DNA of 64,000 nucleotides from Novosphingobium nitrogenifigens DSM 19370 (GCF_000192575.1 NZ_GL876926.1:1096051-1160050); one strand, 5' to 3'; shown: positions 7,994 through 17,226, numbered from the stretch's first letter. Notes: generated by a model from the sequence alone, not told the origin. Made by a program: numbers and translations.

Positions 7994-10642
7994 TTACAGC
8001 GTACGTGCGCGTTCTTCGACTTCAAAGACTTCGAGCGTATCGCCCGCCTTGATGTCGTTGGTGTCCTGAAGGACCACACCGCACTCGAGACCCGCACGAA
8101 CTTCGGCGACGTCGTCCTTGAACCGGCGCAGCGAGGCGATCGTGGTCTTCGACACGATGACGTCGTTGCGGGTAAGACGTGCGTTGAGACCCTTGCGGAT
8201 ATAACCTTCGAGCACGAGCAGACCGGCGGCCTTGTCCTTCTTCCCGGCGGGGAAGATTTCCTTGATCTCGGCGCGACCGACAACGGTTTCGATGCGTTCC
8301 GGTCCGAGTTCCCCGGCCATTTCGCGGGCGATCTCGTCGGTCAGCTGATAGATCACGTCGTGATACTTCAGCCGCACCTTGTTGCGCTCGATCAACTCAC
8401 GCGCCTTGGCATTGGGACGGACGTTGAAGCCGATGATCGGCGCGCCCGTTGCCTGTGCCAGGGTGACATCGCCTTCGGTGATCGCACCAACGCCCGAATT
8501 CAACACACGTACCTTGATCTCGTCGGTCGAGAGGCGGGTAAGCGCGTTGACGATGGCTTCGGTCGAACCCTGCACGTCCGCCTTGATGACGACCGGGTAC
8601 TCGATGACGTTTTCCTTCGCCTTGAGCGCGGAGAACATCGTGTCGACGCTGGTCGGCGCCGAAGTCGTGCGCTTGGCCGTCGCCTTTTCCTGGCGATAGG
8701 CGGCAACTTCGCGAGCGCGGCCTTCGTTTTCGACCACGGTCAGGGTGTCACCGGCCATCGGCACACCACCGATCCCGAGCACTTCGACCGGAAGCGAGGG
8801 ACCTGCTGCCTTCACCTGACGACCCTTGTCGTCTAGCATGGCGCGAACGCGGCCCGACTGGGTGCCCACGACAAAGATGTCGCCGACCTTGAGCGTGCCG
8901 CGACGGACGAGGACGGTCGCAAGCGGTCCCTTGCCCTTGTCGAGCTTGGCTTCAATCACGGTCGCCTCGGCGGCGCGGTCCGGGTTCGCCTTGAGTTCGA
9001 GCAGTTCGGCCTGAAGCAGAATCTTCTCGATCAGCGTGTCGAGACCCATGCCGGTCTTGGCAGACACTTCGACGTCCTGCACATCGCCCGACATTTCTTC
9101 GACGATGACTTCGTGTTCGAGCAGGCGTTCGCGGATCTTCTGCGGATTGGCTTCGGGCTTGTCCGACTTGGTGATCGCCACGATCATCGGCACACCGGCA
9201 GCCTTGGTGTGGTTGATGGCTTCAACCGTCTGCGGCATGAGTCCGTCGTCGGCAGCAACCACCAGAATGACGATGTCGGTGACATTGGCACCGCGCATGC
9301 GCATTTCGGTGAAAGCCTCGTGGCCCGGCGTGTCGAGGAAGGTGATGTAGTCACCGCCCTTGGTCTTGATCTGGTACGCACCAATATGCTGCGTGATGCC
9401 GCCGGCTTCGCCGCGGACCACGTCGGTTCCGCGCAGCGCGTCGAGCAGGCTGGTCTTGCCGTGGTCGACGTGCCCCATGATGGTCACGACCGGCGCGCGC
9501 GGCTTGAGCGTCGCATCCGCATCGACGTCGGAAGCGGTGTCGATGTCGACGTCGCTATCATTGACGCGCTGGATGTTGTGACCGAATTCGGTGACCAGCA
9601 GTTCGGCGGTGTCCTGGTCGATGGTCTGGTTGATGGTGACCATCATCCCCATCTTGAACAGCGCCTTGACGAGGTCGGCCGCCTTTTCCGCCATGCGGTT
9701 GGCCAGATCCTGAACCGTGATCGCCTCGGGCACGATCACGTCGCGGACCTGCTTTTCACGATGGTGCTGCTGCCCGGCGAACTGCGCACGGCGTTCCTTT
9801 TCACGCGCACGCTTGAGCGCGGCGAGCGAACGGGCGCGAGCGCCTTCATCCTCGTTGAGCGCGCGGGTGACGGTCAGCTTGCCCGCCTGACGACGGTCAT
9901 TGGCATTCTTGTCACGCGGTGCATGAGCAGGCTTCTTTGCGGCCGGCTCGGGACGCTTGACCGGAGCGACCGGCGTAAACTTGCGCGGAGCAGGCGCTGC
10001 AGCCTGGGCCGGGCGAGCCGCAGGCGCTTCGGGAGCCTTGGCGGTGACCGGCGCGGCAACGGGAGCTGCGGGCGCGACCGCCGCGGGTGCAGGTGCAGGT
10101 ACGGCAACCGGCGCGGGAGTAGGTTCAGCGGCGACCGGGGCTTCGACGGGCTTGCTGACCTCGACTTCGACGATGGCTGCGGCAGCTTCCTGCTCCACCC
10201 GGCGCTGCTGTTCCTCGACGCGACGCTTGGCCTCTTCGACCTGACGCAGGCGTTCTTCCTGTTCGCGACGGTTCGCTGCCTCAAGCGAGACAAGACGAGC
10301 CTCTTCGGCCTCGCGCAGCAGGCGAGCCTGCAGTTCCTGACGCGTTTCGCGCGAAGCGGAAGGCGAAACTGGCGGGGGCGGGGGCGGAGTCGGACGCGCG
10401 ACGGGCGGAGTCGGACGCTGCTGCTGCACCGGGCGCTCTGGCACTGCCGCAGCAGGAGCTTCGGGCGCAGCGGTTTCGCCGGGACGCGGCATGATCTTGC
10501 GCCGCTTCACCTCGACCACCACCTTGTTGGTGCGACCGTGGCTGAAGGTCTGCTTGACCTCTCCAGCCTCCACCGAGGTCTTCAGACCCAACGGCCTGCG
10601 GCCCAGTGTCGGCTTCTTGTCGCTATCGCTCATCGAACTCAT
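7994..10642 (-). CDS. infB: Translation initiation factor IF-2
   Basis: GTPase that brings initiator fMet-tRNA to the ribosome. The 882-residue protein begins with an alphaproteobacterial IF-2 N-terminal segment ([20 protein letters not shown]) and has a long charged and Ala/Pro-rich linker (about 60-245). The IF2_N-like module ([29 protein letters not shown]) and the G domain follow: G1 GHVDHGKT at 390-397, then DTPGHEAF and TKSDKP. The IF-2 C domains close it. Start 10642 overlaps the ylxR stop (ATGA) and has GAAGGG just upstream; ATG 10633 is an alternative start. Confidence 0.97.
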   Translation of the reverse strand: MSSMSDSDKKPTLGRRPLGLKTSVEAGEVKQTFSHGRTNKVVVEVKRRKIMPRPGETAAPEAPAAAVPERPVQQQRPTPPVARPTPPPPPPVSPSASRETRQELQARLLREAEEARLVSLEAANRREQEERLRQVEEAKRRVEEQQRRVEQEAAAAIVEVEVSKPVEAPVAAEPTPAPVAVPAPAPAAVAPAAPVAAPVTAKAPEAPAARPAQAAAPAPRKFTPVAPVKRPEPAAKKPAHAPRDKNANDRRQAGKLTVTRALNEDEGARARSLAALKRAREKERRAQFAGQQHHREKQVRDVIVPEAITVQDLANRMAEKAADLVKALFKMGMMVTINQTIDQDTAELLVTEFGHNIQRVNDSDVDIDTASDVDADATLKPRAPVVTIMGHVDHGKTSLLDALRGTDVVRGEAGGITQHIGAYQIKTKGGDYITFLDTPGHEAFTEMRMRGANVTDIVILVVAADDGLMPQTVEAINHTKAAGVPMIVAITKSDKPEANPQKIRERLLEHEVIVEEMSGDVQDVEVSAKTGMGLDTLIEKILLQAELLELKANPDRAAEATVIEAKLDKGKGPLATVLVRRGTLKVGDIFVVGTQSGRVRAMLDDKGRQVKAAGPSLPVEVLGIGGVPMAGDTLTVVENEGRAREVAAYRQEKATAKRTTSAPTSVDTMFSALKAKENVIEYPVVIKADVQGSTEAIVNALTRLSTDEIKVRVLNSGVGAITEGDVTLAQATGAPIIGFNVRPNAKARELIERNKVRLKYHDVIYQLTDEIAREMAGELGPERIETVVGRAEIKEIFPAGKKDKAAGLLVLEGYIRKGLNARLTRNDVIVSKTTIASLRRFKDDVAEVRAGLECGVVLQDTNDIKAGDTLEVFEVEERARTL

Positions 10643-11430
10643 TCGCCCTTCGTATCAATTGCGTCGTTGGCTGCAGTCGATGCAGCCGCATCATCGGCGG
10701 TATCGCACCCGAGGAAATGCTTGAGGCGCCCAAGGAGGGAGGCCACTCGAGTAGCGGCCCCGGCATCGGTCAGCGCCAGGTGAACGACGTTGTCGCGGCC
10801 CAATGCCACAGACAGCGCCGCCCGGTCCAGCGGCAAGATGATACCTTTAAGTCCTGTACCCTCGGCCATCTCGCCCACTCGCCAGGCCTGGGCCAGCTTG
10901 GAAGCGCCATCGCCCGCCGCATCGGCGGCATGAGCCAGGAACACCACCGCCCCGCTGCGCGCGGCGGTCGCGATCTTCTCCGTGCCCAGCACCATCGTGC
11001 CCGAGCGCAGTTCGACGCCAAGCCGGTCGGCCAGCGCCTTTGTCAGCGCGGATTCAATCCGCGCGCCAAGATCGGTGGGAATAGTCAGCGGGGCGCCTTT
11101 GAACGCCCGCGCCAACGCGCCTTTGAGCTTGCCCTTGGCAACAGCCTCGTCAAGCTCGGCCCGGCTGACATCGATCCATGCCCCCCGTCCCGGCGCACGC
11201 GCCAACACATCGGGAAGGACATCACCGTCCGGCGAGATCGCCAGACGAATCATCGTGTCGCGCGACTCGTGCCGCCCGCTCAGAATGCAACGACGCTCCG
11301 GCCCGTCCGAAGCATCGTTGCTCCGGCCGGCGGTCCGTTTTGCCACGGCCGGGGCACCCGTGGACCGCATCGGCCCACGGGAAGAACCCCTATTTTTGGG
11401 GGTTAGCGGCTCATTGCGAGGATTCCGCAT
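10639..11430 (-). CDS. ylxR: YlxR-family RNA-binding protein with C-terminal L7Ae-like domain (DUF448)
   Basis: A nusA-infB operon protein of 263 residues. The first half holds the YlxR/DUF448 module (ERRCILSGRHESRDTMIRLA and APGRGAWIDVSRAELDEAV). The second half (TDLGARIESALTKALADRLG ... GAVVFLAHAADA ... HFLGCD) resembles an L7Ae-type RNA-binding fold. Firmicutes usually encode the two as separate proteins, so this is the fused form. ATG 11430 has GAGGAGG six bases upstream and lies inside the nusA 3' end (20-base overlap). A regulatory or RNase P-related role has been proposed for YlxR homologues; nothing here tests that. Confidence 0.85.
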   Translation of the reverse strand: MRNPRNEPLTPKNRGSSRGPMRSTGAPAVAKRTAGRSNDASDGPERRCILSGRHESRDTMIRLAISPDGDVLPDVLARAPGRGAWIDVSRAELDEAVAKGKLKGALARAFKGAPLTIPTDLGARIESALTKALADRLGVELRSGTMVLGTEKIATAARSGAVVFLAHAADAAGDGASKLAQAWRVGEMAEGTGLKGIILPLDRAALSVALGRDNVVHLALTDAGAATRVASLLGRLKHFLGCDTADDAAASTAANDAIDTKGE

Positions 11431-13066
11431 CGGCGGCCTCCTCGGAAATGGGTTCAACTTCGACGGCTTCGACTTCCGGTTCGTCATCGAACCAGTGCGC
11501 GCGGGCCGCCATGATGATCTCGTTGCCCTGTTCTTCGTTCAGGCCGTATTCGCCGAGCACGCCGCCCTTGTCTTCGGAGCGTTCCGAACGATCGCGACGG
11601 TCATTACCGCCGCGACGGCGCTGTTCGCCACCACGCTTGCGGGCGATGAGTTCGTCGGTCGCAAGGTCTGCGAGATCGTCGAGCGTCTTGATGCCTGCCT
11701 TGCCCAGTGTGACCAGCATCGCTTCGGTCAGGTGCGGCAGGTCGGCAAGGGCGTCTTCCACACCAAGAGCGCGACGCTCCTGACGCTGACCTTCCTCGCG
11801 ACGTTCAAGTGCTTCGAGTGCGCGGTTCTGCAACTCGGTCGCCAGTTCTTCGTCGAACCCTTCGATCGTCGCCAGTTCGGCGATGTCGATATAGCCGACT
11901 TCCTCGAGTTCGCTGAACCCTTCGGCAACCAGCAGCTGCGAGAGAGTTTCGTCGACGTCGAGTTCTTCCTCGAACGTCTTCGAGCGCTCGGTGAATTCCT
12001 TCTGACGCTTTTCCGAAGCTTCCGCTTCGGTCATGATGTCGATGGCAGAGCCGGTGAGCGACGAGGCCAGACGCACGTTCTGACCACGGCGTCCGATGGC
12101 GAGCGAGAGCTGATCGTCAGGAACGACGACTTCGATCCGGCTTTCCTCTTCGTCGATGACGACGCGGCTGACCGTTGCGGGCTGCAGCGCGTTGACGACG
12201 AACGTCGCGGTGTCTTCGCTCCAGGGGATGATGTCGATCTTTTCGCCCTGCAGCTCCTGAACGACGGCCTGAACGCGGCTGCCCTTCATACCAACGCAGG
12301 CACCGACCGGATCGATCGAGCTGTCACGGCTGATCACGCCGATCTTGGCGCGGCTGCCGGGATCGCGGGCCGCAGCCTTGATCTCGATGATGCCGTCGTA
12401 GATTTCGGGCACTTCCTGAGCGAACAGGCGCTTCATGAAATCGGGGTGTGCGCGGCTGAGGAAAATCTGCGGACCGCGGTTGGTACGCTCGACACGCAGG
12501 ATCAGCGCACGCACGCGCTCACCGACACGAGGCACTTCGCGCGGGATCTGCTGATCGCGGCGAATGACGCCTTCCGCGCGGCCGAGATTGACGATCACGT
12601 GGCCGAATTCGACCGACTTGATCACGCCGGTGATGATTTCACCCGCGCGATCCTTGAATTCGTCATACTGACGCTCGCGCTCGGCGTCGCGGACCTTCTG
12701 GAAGATCACCTGCTTGGCCGACTGCGCATCGATACGACCAAGGTCGACCGGCGGCAGCGGATCGACGATGAAGTCACCGATCTTGGCGCCGGGCTGCAGC
12801 TTTTCAGCCTGCTTGAGATCGACCTGCTTGAAGTAGTCCTCGACGTGTTCGACGACTTCGACGACGCGCCACAGACGCAGGTCGCCCGAACGCGGGTCAA
12901 GCTTGGCACGAATGTCGTTTTCGGCACCATAGCGATTGCGCGCCGACTTCTGGATCGCTTCTTCCATCGCCTCGATGACGATCGACTTGTCGATCATCTT
13001 CTCGCTGGCGACCGCATTGGCGATCGCGAGAAGCTCGGCGCGGTTGGCGGAAATCGCACTGGCCAT
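11411..13066 (-). CDS. nusA: Transcription termination/antitermination protein NusA
   Basis: RNA polymerase elongation factor acting in termination, antitermination and coupling to translation. In 551 residues there is the N-terminal RNAP-binding domain (SANRAELLAIANAVASEKMIDK), an S1 domain (GEIITGVIKSVEFGHVIVNLG), two KH domains (PVGACVGMKGSRVQAVVQEL and LAIGRRGQNVRLASSLTG), two C-terminal acidic helix-hairpin repeats, and a Glu/Asp-rich tail ending in a glutamate-rich stretch. It follows rimP by 3 bases and overlaps ylxR. Confidence 0.97.
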   Translation of the reverse strand: MASAISANRAELLAIANAVASEKMIDKSIVIEAMEEAIQKSARNRYGAENDIRAKLDPRSGDLRLWRVVEVVEHVEDYFKQVDLKQAEKLQPGAKIGDFIVDPLPPVDLGRIDAQSAKQVIFQKVRDAERERQYDEFKDRAGEIITGVIKSVEFGHVIVNLGRAEGVIRRDQQIPREVPRVGERVRALILRVERTNRGPQIFLSRAHPDFMKRLFAQEVPEIYDGIIEIKAAARDPGSRAKIGVISRDSSIDPVGACVGMKGSRVQAVVQELQGEKIDIIPWSEDTATFVVNALQPATVSRVVIDEEESRIEVVVPDDQLSLAIGRRGQNVRLASSLTGSAIDIMTEAEASEKRQKEFTERSKTFEEELDVDETLSQLLVAEGFSELEEVGYIDIAELATIEGFDEELATELQNRALEALERREEGQRQERRALGVEDALADLPHLTEAMLVTLGKAGIKTLDDLADLATDELIARKRGGEQRRRGGNDRRDRSERSEDKGGVLGEYGLNEEQGNEIIMAARAHWFDDEPEVEAVEVEPISEEAADAESSQ

Positions 13067-13069
13067 GAC

Positions 13070-13630
13070 TTAGTCTTCCTGTTCCTCGACGATGTCATCC
13101 GCGCCGGTCATGTCGATCGGGCGGGAAGCGGCAATCAGCTTGTCCGTCAGGACGAGCTTGGCATGAGCGACAAGGTCGAACGGCACGGCATATACCACAG
13201 CGTCCTCCTCGATCGAAATGGTGTTCGTTGCAGGATCGAAACCGACCAGCTCGCCACGATAGCGCTTGCGACGATCGATCAGATCCTTGAGCTCGATGCG
13301 AGCTTCATGCCCGACCCACCCGGCAAAATCCTTGGGCCGGGTCAGCGGGCGATCGATTCCCGGAGAACTGACTTCGAGACGATAGGCATCTTCGATAAGA
13401 TCCTCGCCCGCCTCTTCCAACTGGTCCATCCGGTCGGAAATCCGGCGTGAAAGCTCGGCGCAATCCTCGATCAGCAGCTGCCCGGTTTCGGGCCGCTCGG
13501 CCATGACCTGGAGCGTATGCTCTTCGTCGCCGACTTCAGTCTTTCCGAACAGCGCAACGCGCACGAGATCAAAGCCCAGCGCTTTCGCCTCAGGCTCCAC
13601 AACCTCGATAATCCGCGCGATATCTGCCAT
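13070..13630 (-). CDS. rimP: Ribosome maturation factor RimP
   Basis: Cytoplasmic factor needed for 30S subunit maturation. The 186-residue protein has EAKALGFDLVRVAL, the family motif YRLEVSSPGIDRPLTRPKDF, and the C-terminal Sm-like domain (RYRGELVGFDPATNTISIEED). ATG 13630 has AAGGAG five bases upstream; a longer in-frame reading to 13663 lacks support. It is the promoter-proximal gene of the nusA-infB block. Confidence 0.94.
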   Translation of the reverse strand: MADIARIIEVVEPEAKALGFDLVRVALFGKTEVGDEEHTLQVMAERPETGQLLIEDCAELSRRISDRMDQLEEAGEDLIEDAYRLEVSSPGIDRPLTRPKDFAGWVGHEARIELKDLIDRRKRYRGELVGFDPATNTISIEEDAVVYAVPFDLVAHAKLVLTDKLIAASRPIDMTGADDIVEEQED

Positions 13631-13988
13631 TCGAACTCCTTGCAGCACTTCCGACACGACCAAAGCAGTTTGGCGCCGGTGCCTCCTGACACCAGCCTGA
13701 CGTTGCTTTCACAATGTCGGGATTGACCGCCATGTAGTGCAGCCCCGGACAAAAGGCAAGGGCCCAGCAGGAACGAAACCAAATTCGCACCAACCAAATA
13801 TCGGCGATTTTTCCGAATCCTTGGCGAAAACTCCCGCTCATCCTCGATGCCGAGACACAAGAAAGCGCTCAATTCCGGCGTTTCCGCAGTTTGGCACACC
13901 CCGTGCAAATCATCCGGCAGTTGATGCGAAAGTGAGCGCCGGAATGGCCGGACGACCATCATTGCATCAAAACAGGGGTATCCGAACC
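13631..13988. other. Intergenic region upstream of rimP and the 41-residue peptide gene
   Basis: These 358 bases separate the divergent rimP (minus) and the small exported peptide gene (plus), so promoters for both must lie here. I see one 9-bp inverted repeat, ATTCCGGCG (13872-13880) and CGCCGGAAT (13937-13945), with a 56-base spacer. I cannot assign -35/-10 boxes with confidence and see no further coding potential or RNA gene. Confidence 0.5.
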
Positions 13989-14114
13989 ATGAAGACTCTT
14001 TCCATCCTTTCGTTCGCGCTTGCGCTGTCCTTTTCCCTGATCGCGACGACCGTTGTCGTTCCGGTTGCGGCCGAAACCACCGGCGGCACGACCGCCACCC
14101 GCTACGTCGCCTGA
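13989..14114 (+). CDS. Small exported peptide, 41 residues, unknown function
   Basis: The reading frame encodes a classical signal peptide: MKTLSILSFALALS, a hydrophobic core and an AAE cleavage region (VPVAA|ET). Only about 13 residues of mature peptide follow, rich in Thr/Gly (TTGGTTATRYVA). It stops at 14112-14114, 32 bases before the PspC-domain gene on the same strand. The lysine after Met, the long hydrophobic run and the cleavage site make it likely to be real although very short. I do not recognise the mature part. A poor Shine-Dalgarno (AGGGG, about 11 bases upstream) is a reservation. Confidence 0.6.
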   Translation: MKTLSILSFALALSFSLIATTVVVPVAAETTGGTTATRYVA

Positions 14115-14146
14115 TCATGCCTGCTTTCGACAAGGATCATCGGACC

Positions 14147-14326
14147 ATGAGCAACCGTTTCCGCCTCGACCGCGCCAATGGCAAGATCATGGGCGTCTGT
14201 GCGGGAATCGCCGCCCATTTCGACATCGACCCGATGCTGGTACGCCTCGGCTTCGTGATCGGCACGCTCGCCGGGTTCGGCTCGGCGATCCTGCTTTATA
14301 TTGCCATTGCCCTGATCGCGGACTGA
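14147..14326 (+). CDS. PspC-domain small membrane protein
   Basis: A 59-residue protein consisting of one PspC domain: FRLDRANGKIMGVCAGIAAHFDIDPMLVRLGFV, then a C-terminal membrane helix (GTLAGFGSAILLYIAIALIA). Such stand-alone PspC proteins are inner-membrane proteins linked in other bacteria to envelope-stress responses; no pspA or pspB gene is nearby. ATG 14147 is preceded by AAGGA; an upstream ATG at 14117 has no ribosome site and adds residues not typical of the family. It is probably cotranscribed with the small exported peptide gene before it. Confidence 0.85.
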   Translation: MSNRFRLDRANGKIMGVCAGIAAHFDIDPMLVRLGFVIGTLAGFGSAILLYIAIALIAD

Positions 14327-14354
14327 TCCTGCGGATGGGTCGGGGCGTGCGCCG

Positions 14355-15158
14355 TCAAACCGCGTCGGTCTGGGCAAACGGGGAAAAGTCGATGTCGGTA
14401 TCGAAGACATCGACCCCCTCGTGCCGCTTGAGAAACCCGACGATCCAATAGGTGAACGGCGTGAGCAGGATTTCCCAACCCACTTTCATCGCCCAGTTGG
14501 TCACCATGACGGTCAGCACGGCCGCATGGCTCCATGTGCCCAGGAACGCGATCGGATAGAAGAGGACGCTGTCGACCGCCTGCCCGAACACGGTCGAACC
14601 GACGGTCCGCGTCCACAGATGGCGCCCTTGCGTCATCACCTTCATCCGCGCGAGCACGAAGGAATTGACGAATTCACCCGCCCAAAACGCAATGAGCGAC
14701 GCCAGCACGATGCGCCACGTGCTGCCAAAGACCGAGACATACGTCGTCTGGCAGACCGCCCCCTTGGAAGTCCGGCCAACCACTTCGGCAAACAGGGCGT
14801 CCCCGCTCGACGCGCAGCCCCAGTCCGGCGACGGAGGCATGGCCACGACGACAAAGCTCATCACCGCCATGAACACCATCGCGAAAAAGCCCATCCAGAC
14901 GCAGCGGCGGGCGTTGGCGTAGCCGTAGACTTCGGTCAGGACGTCGCCCAGCACATAAGAGACGGGAAAAAACAGGATCCCCGCCCCGAATTCGACTCCG
15001 CCGACACGCGACAACTTGGCCGCACCAATCAGGTTCGACAGCAGCAGAATGCCGACGAAGGAAGCCATCATGTAGTCGAAATAGCGGAAATGCCGGCGCG
15101 CACCGGCAGTGCCGTCGATGCGGGAAAGCGTTGATCGGGAAAGCTGGGGATCGTTCAT
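14355..15158 (-). CDS. VUT/YhhQ-family queuosine-precursor transporter
   Basis: A multi-pass membrane protein of the family that imports preQ0/preQ1 for queuosine synthesis. The 267 residues include MMASFVGILLLSNLIGAAK, GILFFPVSYVLGDVLTEVYGYANARR, AFWAGEFVNSFVLARMKV and GSTVFGQAVDSVLFYPIAF, all typical of the family. It is longer than the usual 210-230 residues because of an extra stretch of about 20 residues after MPPSPDW, bracketed by two cysteines (WGCASS ... GAVCQTT). The N terminus has about 25 extra polar residues. No preQ1 riboswitch can be recognised upstream. It is divergent from the dioxygenase operon. Confidence 0.85.
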   Translation of the reverse strand: MNDPQLSRSTLSRIDGTAGARRHFRYFDYMMASFVGILLLSNLIGAAKLSRVGGVEFGAGILFFPVSYVLGDVLTEVYGYANARRCVWMGFFAMVFMAVMSFVVVAMPPSPDWGCASSGDALFAEVVGRTSKGAVCQTTYVSVFGSTWRIVLASLIAFWAGEFVNSFVLARMKVMTQGRHLWTRTVGSTVFGQAVDSVLFYPIAFLGTWSHAAVLTVMVTNWAMKVGWEILLTPFTYWIVGFLKRHEGVDVFDTDIDFSPFAQTDAV

Positions 15159-15215
15159 GACGCCAAGGCTACCCCGGATCGCCCGCCCGTCAAAGATACC
15201 TTTTCGGGCGCACTT

Positions 15216-15235
15216 TCATAACCATATGGTTATGA
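15216..15235. promoter_or_regulatory. Perfect 20-bp palindrome, candidate LysR-type operator
   Basis: TCATAACCAT/ATGGTTATGA is a perfect inverted repeat in the divergent gap between the YhhQ-type gene and the dioxygenase operon. Its core ATAACC-N4-GGTTAT has the dyad form bound by LysR-type regulators; PcaQ is reported to bind a very similar ATAACC-N4-GGTT motif. A weak promoter, TTGAGC (15256-15261), 16 bases, TACCAT (15278-15283), would put the palindrome centre near -65, the usual LysR recognition position. The LysR gene at 17243 is the obvious partner. Confidence 0.65.
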
Positions 15236-15322
15236 CGGGATGATCTTTTCACGGCTTGAGCAGGCACTCCCGCCCGATACCATGACGGGCAGAAACCGCC
15301 TTTTGCCGCAGGGAAATCCCCG

Positions 15323-16459
15323 ATGTCCGCCAGCCTCTTTCTCGATCCCGTCGTGCTGCACGACAATGGCCTCGACGTCACACTCGACGACGGGCGTCTT
15401 GCCTATTTCAATTACCATTGGCTGCGCGACAATTGCGCAAGTTCGTTCGATCCGGAAACACGCGAGCGGGTCTTTGACATCTTCGCCGAAGCCCAGGCCC
15501 CGCACCCCGCGCAAGTCGAGTGCGACGGCAATGCCCTCCATGTGACGTGGGCCGGGTCCGGCCACCGCTCGACCTATGCCTTGTCATGGCTTGCCGCCCA
15601 TGCCGATGCGCGCCCGCGCCACGATCCGGCCATCCTGCCCCGGCGTCATTGGTTATCCGATCATTATCCGGCCATGGCGCGCTTTGCGTTCGACGCTATC
15701 CGCTCCGACCGCGCCGCCTTGAAGAGCTGGGTCCATGCCTTGCTGACCGAGGGCATAGCGATCGTCACCGGCGTTCCCAACAGCGACGAGGCGCTCCCCC
15801 AAACAGCAAGCCTGATCGGATTTCCCCGCCCCACCTTTTTCGGGCTCTATTTCGACGTTCGCCTCCACGTCGATCCCGACAATCTGGCCTATACAGCCAA
15901 GGCACTGGAACTGCACACCGATGTCCCGGCCGAAGACCTGCCGCCTGGCGTCCAGTTCCTGCATTGCCGTCGCAATTCGGTCGAAGGCGGGGAAAGCCTC
16001 TTCGTCGACGGCGCTGCGGTCGCGGCCGAACTTCGCCGGACGCACCCGGACGATTTCCGCCTGCTGTGCGAAACGACCGTGCCCTTTTACAACGAACACG
16101 ACCGCTATGACATGCGCGCACGTCAGCGGGTGATCGAACTCGATGACCAGGGCGACATTTCCGGCGTCACCATCAGCCAGCACATGGCCGATGTCTTCGA
16201 CCACGATCAGCGCTTTCTCGACCGCTATTACCCGGCCTTCTGCCGCTTTGGAAAACTGCTGCAGGACGAACGCTTTCTCATGCGGTTTCGCCTGAACGCC
16301 GGGGAATGCATCGTGTTCGATAATCACCGGATCGTGCATGCCCGCGCCGCCTTTGTTGCCGAAAGCGGGGAACGCCATTTGCGCGGCACCTATACCGACC
16401 GCGGCGAACTGCGTAGCATGTGGCGCATTCTTTCGGGTGAAGGACGGTTCAAGGCATGA
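15323..16459 (+). CDS. Gamma-butyrobetaine hydroxylase-like Fe(II)/2-oxoglutarate dioxygenase
   Basis: A 378-residue TauD/TfdA-fold dioxygenase with the GBBH-like N-terminal domain (residues about 15-95, FNYHWLRDNC ... GSGHRSTYALSWL). The catalytic domain follows with the iron triad ELHTD (His/Asp) and the distal His in IVFDNHRIVHAR, and the 2-oxoglutarate-binding arginine is probably in HLRGTYTDRGE. In gamma-butyrobetaine hydroxylase the N-terminal zinc is held by Cys-x-Cys-x2-Cys plus His. Here the segment reads NCASSFDP, so two of the three cysteines are missing and zinc binding is doubtful. It overlaps the following aldolase gene as ATGA. Whether the substrate is gamma-butyrobetaine, trimethyllysine or another compound is open. 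Confidence 0.8.
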   Translation: MSASLFLDPVVLHDNGLDVTLDDGRLAYFNYHWLRDNCASSFDPETRERVFDIFAEAQAPHPAQVECDGNALHVTWAGSGHRSTYALSWLAAHADARPRHDPAILPRRHWLSDHYPAMARFAFDAIRSDRAALKSWVHALLTEGIAIVTGVPNSDEALPQTASLIGFPRPTFFGLYFDVRLHVDPDNLAYTAKALELHTDVPAEDLPPGVQFLHCRRNSVEGGESLFVDGAAVAAELRRTHPDDFRLLCETTVPFYNEHDRYDMRARQRVIELDDQGDISGVTISQHMADVFDHDQRFLDRYYPAFCRFGKLLQDERFLMRFRLNAGECIVFDNHRIVHARAAFVAESGERHLRGTYTDRGELRSMWRILSGEGRFKA

Positions 16460-17226
16460 ATGCGCAAAGCCCCCTCCCCGCTGCTCCCCTGGCCCTGCCC
16501 ATCGATGAAGCGGCCTTGCGGATCGATCTGGCCGCCGCATTCCGCCTCGCCGCCCGGTTCGGGTGGCACGAATCGGTCGGCAATCATTTCAGCGCGACGC
16601 TGAGCACGGATGGCCGCCGGTTCCTGATGAACCGCAAGTGGCAGCATTTCGCGACCGTCCGGGCAAGCGACCTGCAGGCGCTCGATGCAGACGACGGCGA
16701 TGTCATGCAACGCCCCGACGCCCCCGATGCCTCCGCCTGGTGCATCCACGGCAATGCCCATCGCCGGGTACCCGAAGCCCGGGTCATCCTGCATTGCCAT
16801 CCGATCGCGGCAACGACCCTGACGACGCTCTCGGACCCGCGTCTCTTGCCGATCGACCAGAATACCGCCCGCTTCTTCGGGCGTTACGCAGTCGATCTCG
16901 AATGCGGGGGCATCGCCGATCAGGAGGAGGAAGGCATTCGCATTGCCGGACTTCTCGCAACCGCACCGCATCTCGTCATGGCCAACCACGGCGTCACGGT
17001 GACTGCCGAGACCGTCGCAGAGGCGTTCGAGCACCTTTATTTCTTCGAAAAGGCGGCCGAAACGCTGCTCCGGGCCTATGCGACGGGCAAGCCGTTGTCC
17101 GTCATGACCGACGCAGTGGCCGAACGCACTGCAACCGGCTGGGACGCCTATCGCGGCATGGCCTTTGCCCATTTCGACTATCTCAAGTCGTGCCTCGACG
17201 CCGACGATCCCTCGTATCGCGACTGA
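16456..17226 (+). CDS. Class II aldolase/adducin family protein
   Basis: A 256-residue zinc-dependent aldolase-fold protein. The FGWHESVGNHFSATL segment is the substrate/phosphate loop; metal ligands are in ILHCHPIAAT (His-x-His) and NHGVTVT (His). In the family these are aldolases, epimerases or decarboxylases acting on small hydroxy acids or sugar phosphates, and the sequence does not fix the substrate. It is translationally coupled to the dioxygenase (ATGA, 16456-16459) and 16 bases before the LysR gene, so the three form one operon, suggesting degradation of a betaine- or hydroxyacid-like compound. Confidence 0.85.
   Translation: MNAQSPLPAAPLALPIDEAALRIDLAAAFRLAARFGWHESVGNHFSATLSTDGRRFLMNRKWQHFATVRASDLQALDADDGDVMQRPDAPDASAWCIHGNAHRRVPEARVILHCHPIAATTLTTLSDPRLLPIDQNTARFFGRYAVDLECGGIADQEEEGIRIAGLLATAPHLVMANHGVTVTAETVAEAFEHLYFFEKAAETLLRAYATGKPLSVMTDAVAERTATGWDAYRGMAFAHFDYLKSCLDADDPSYRD

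Noticed and set aside
9113..13450. Long plus-strand frames opposite infB, ylxR and nusA
   Set aside because: Shadows of well-identified genes in the opposite strand, with no ribosome sites or recognisable domains.
14355..15322. preQ1 riboswitch upstream of the YhhQ-type gene
   Set aside because: I could not find the small H-type pseudoknot pattern with its A-rich tail; the region instead contains the 20-bp palindrome.
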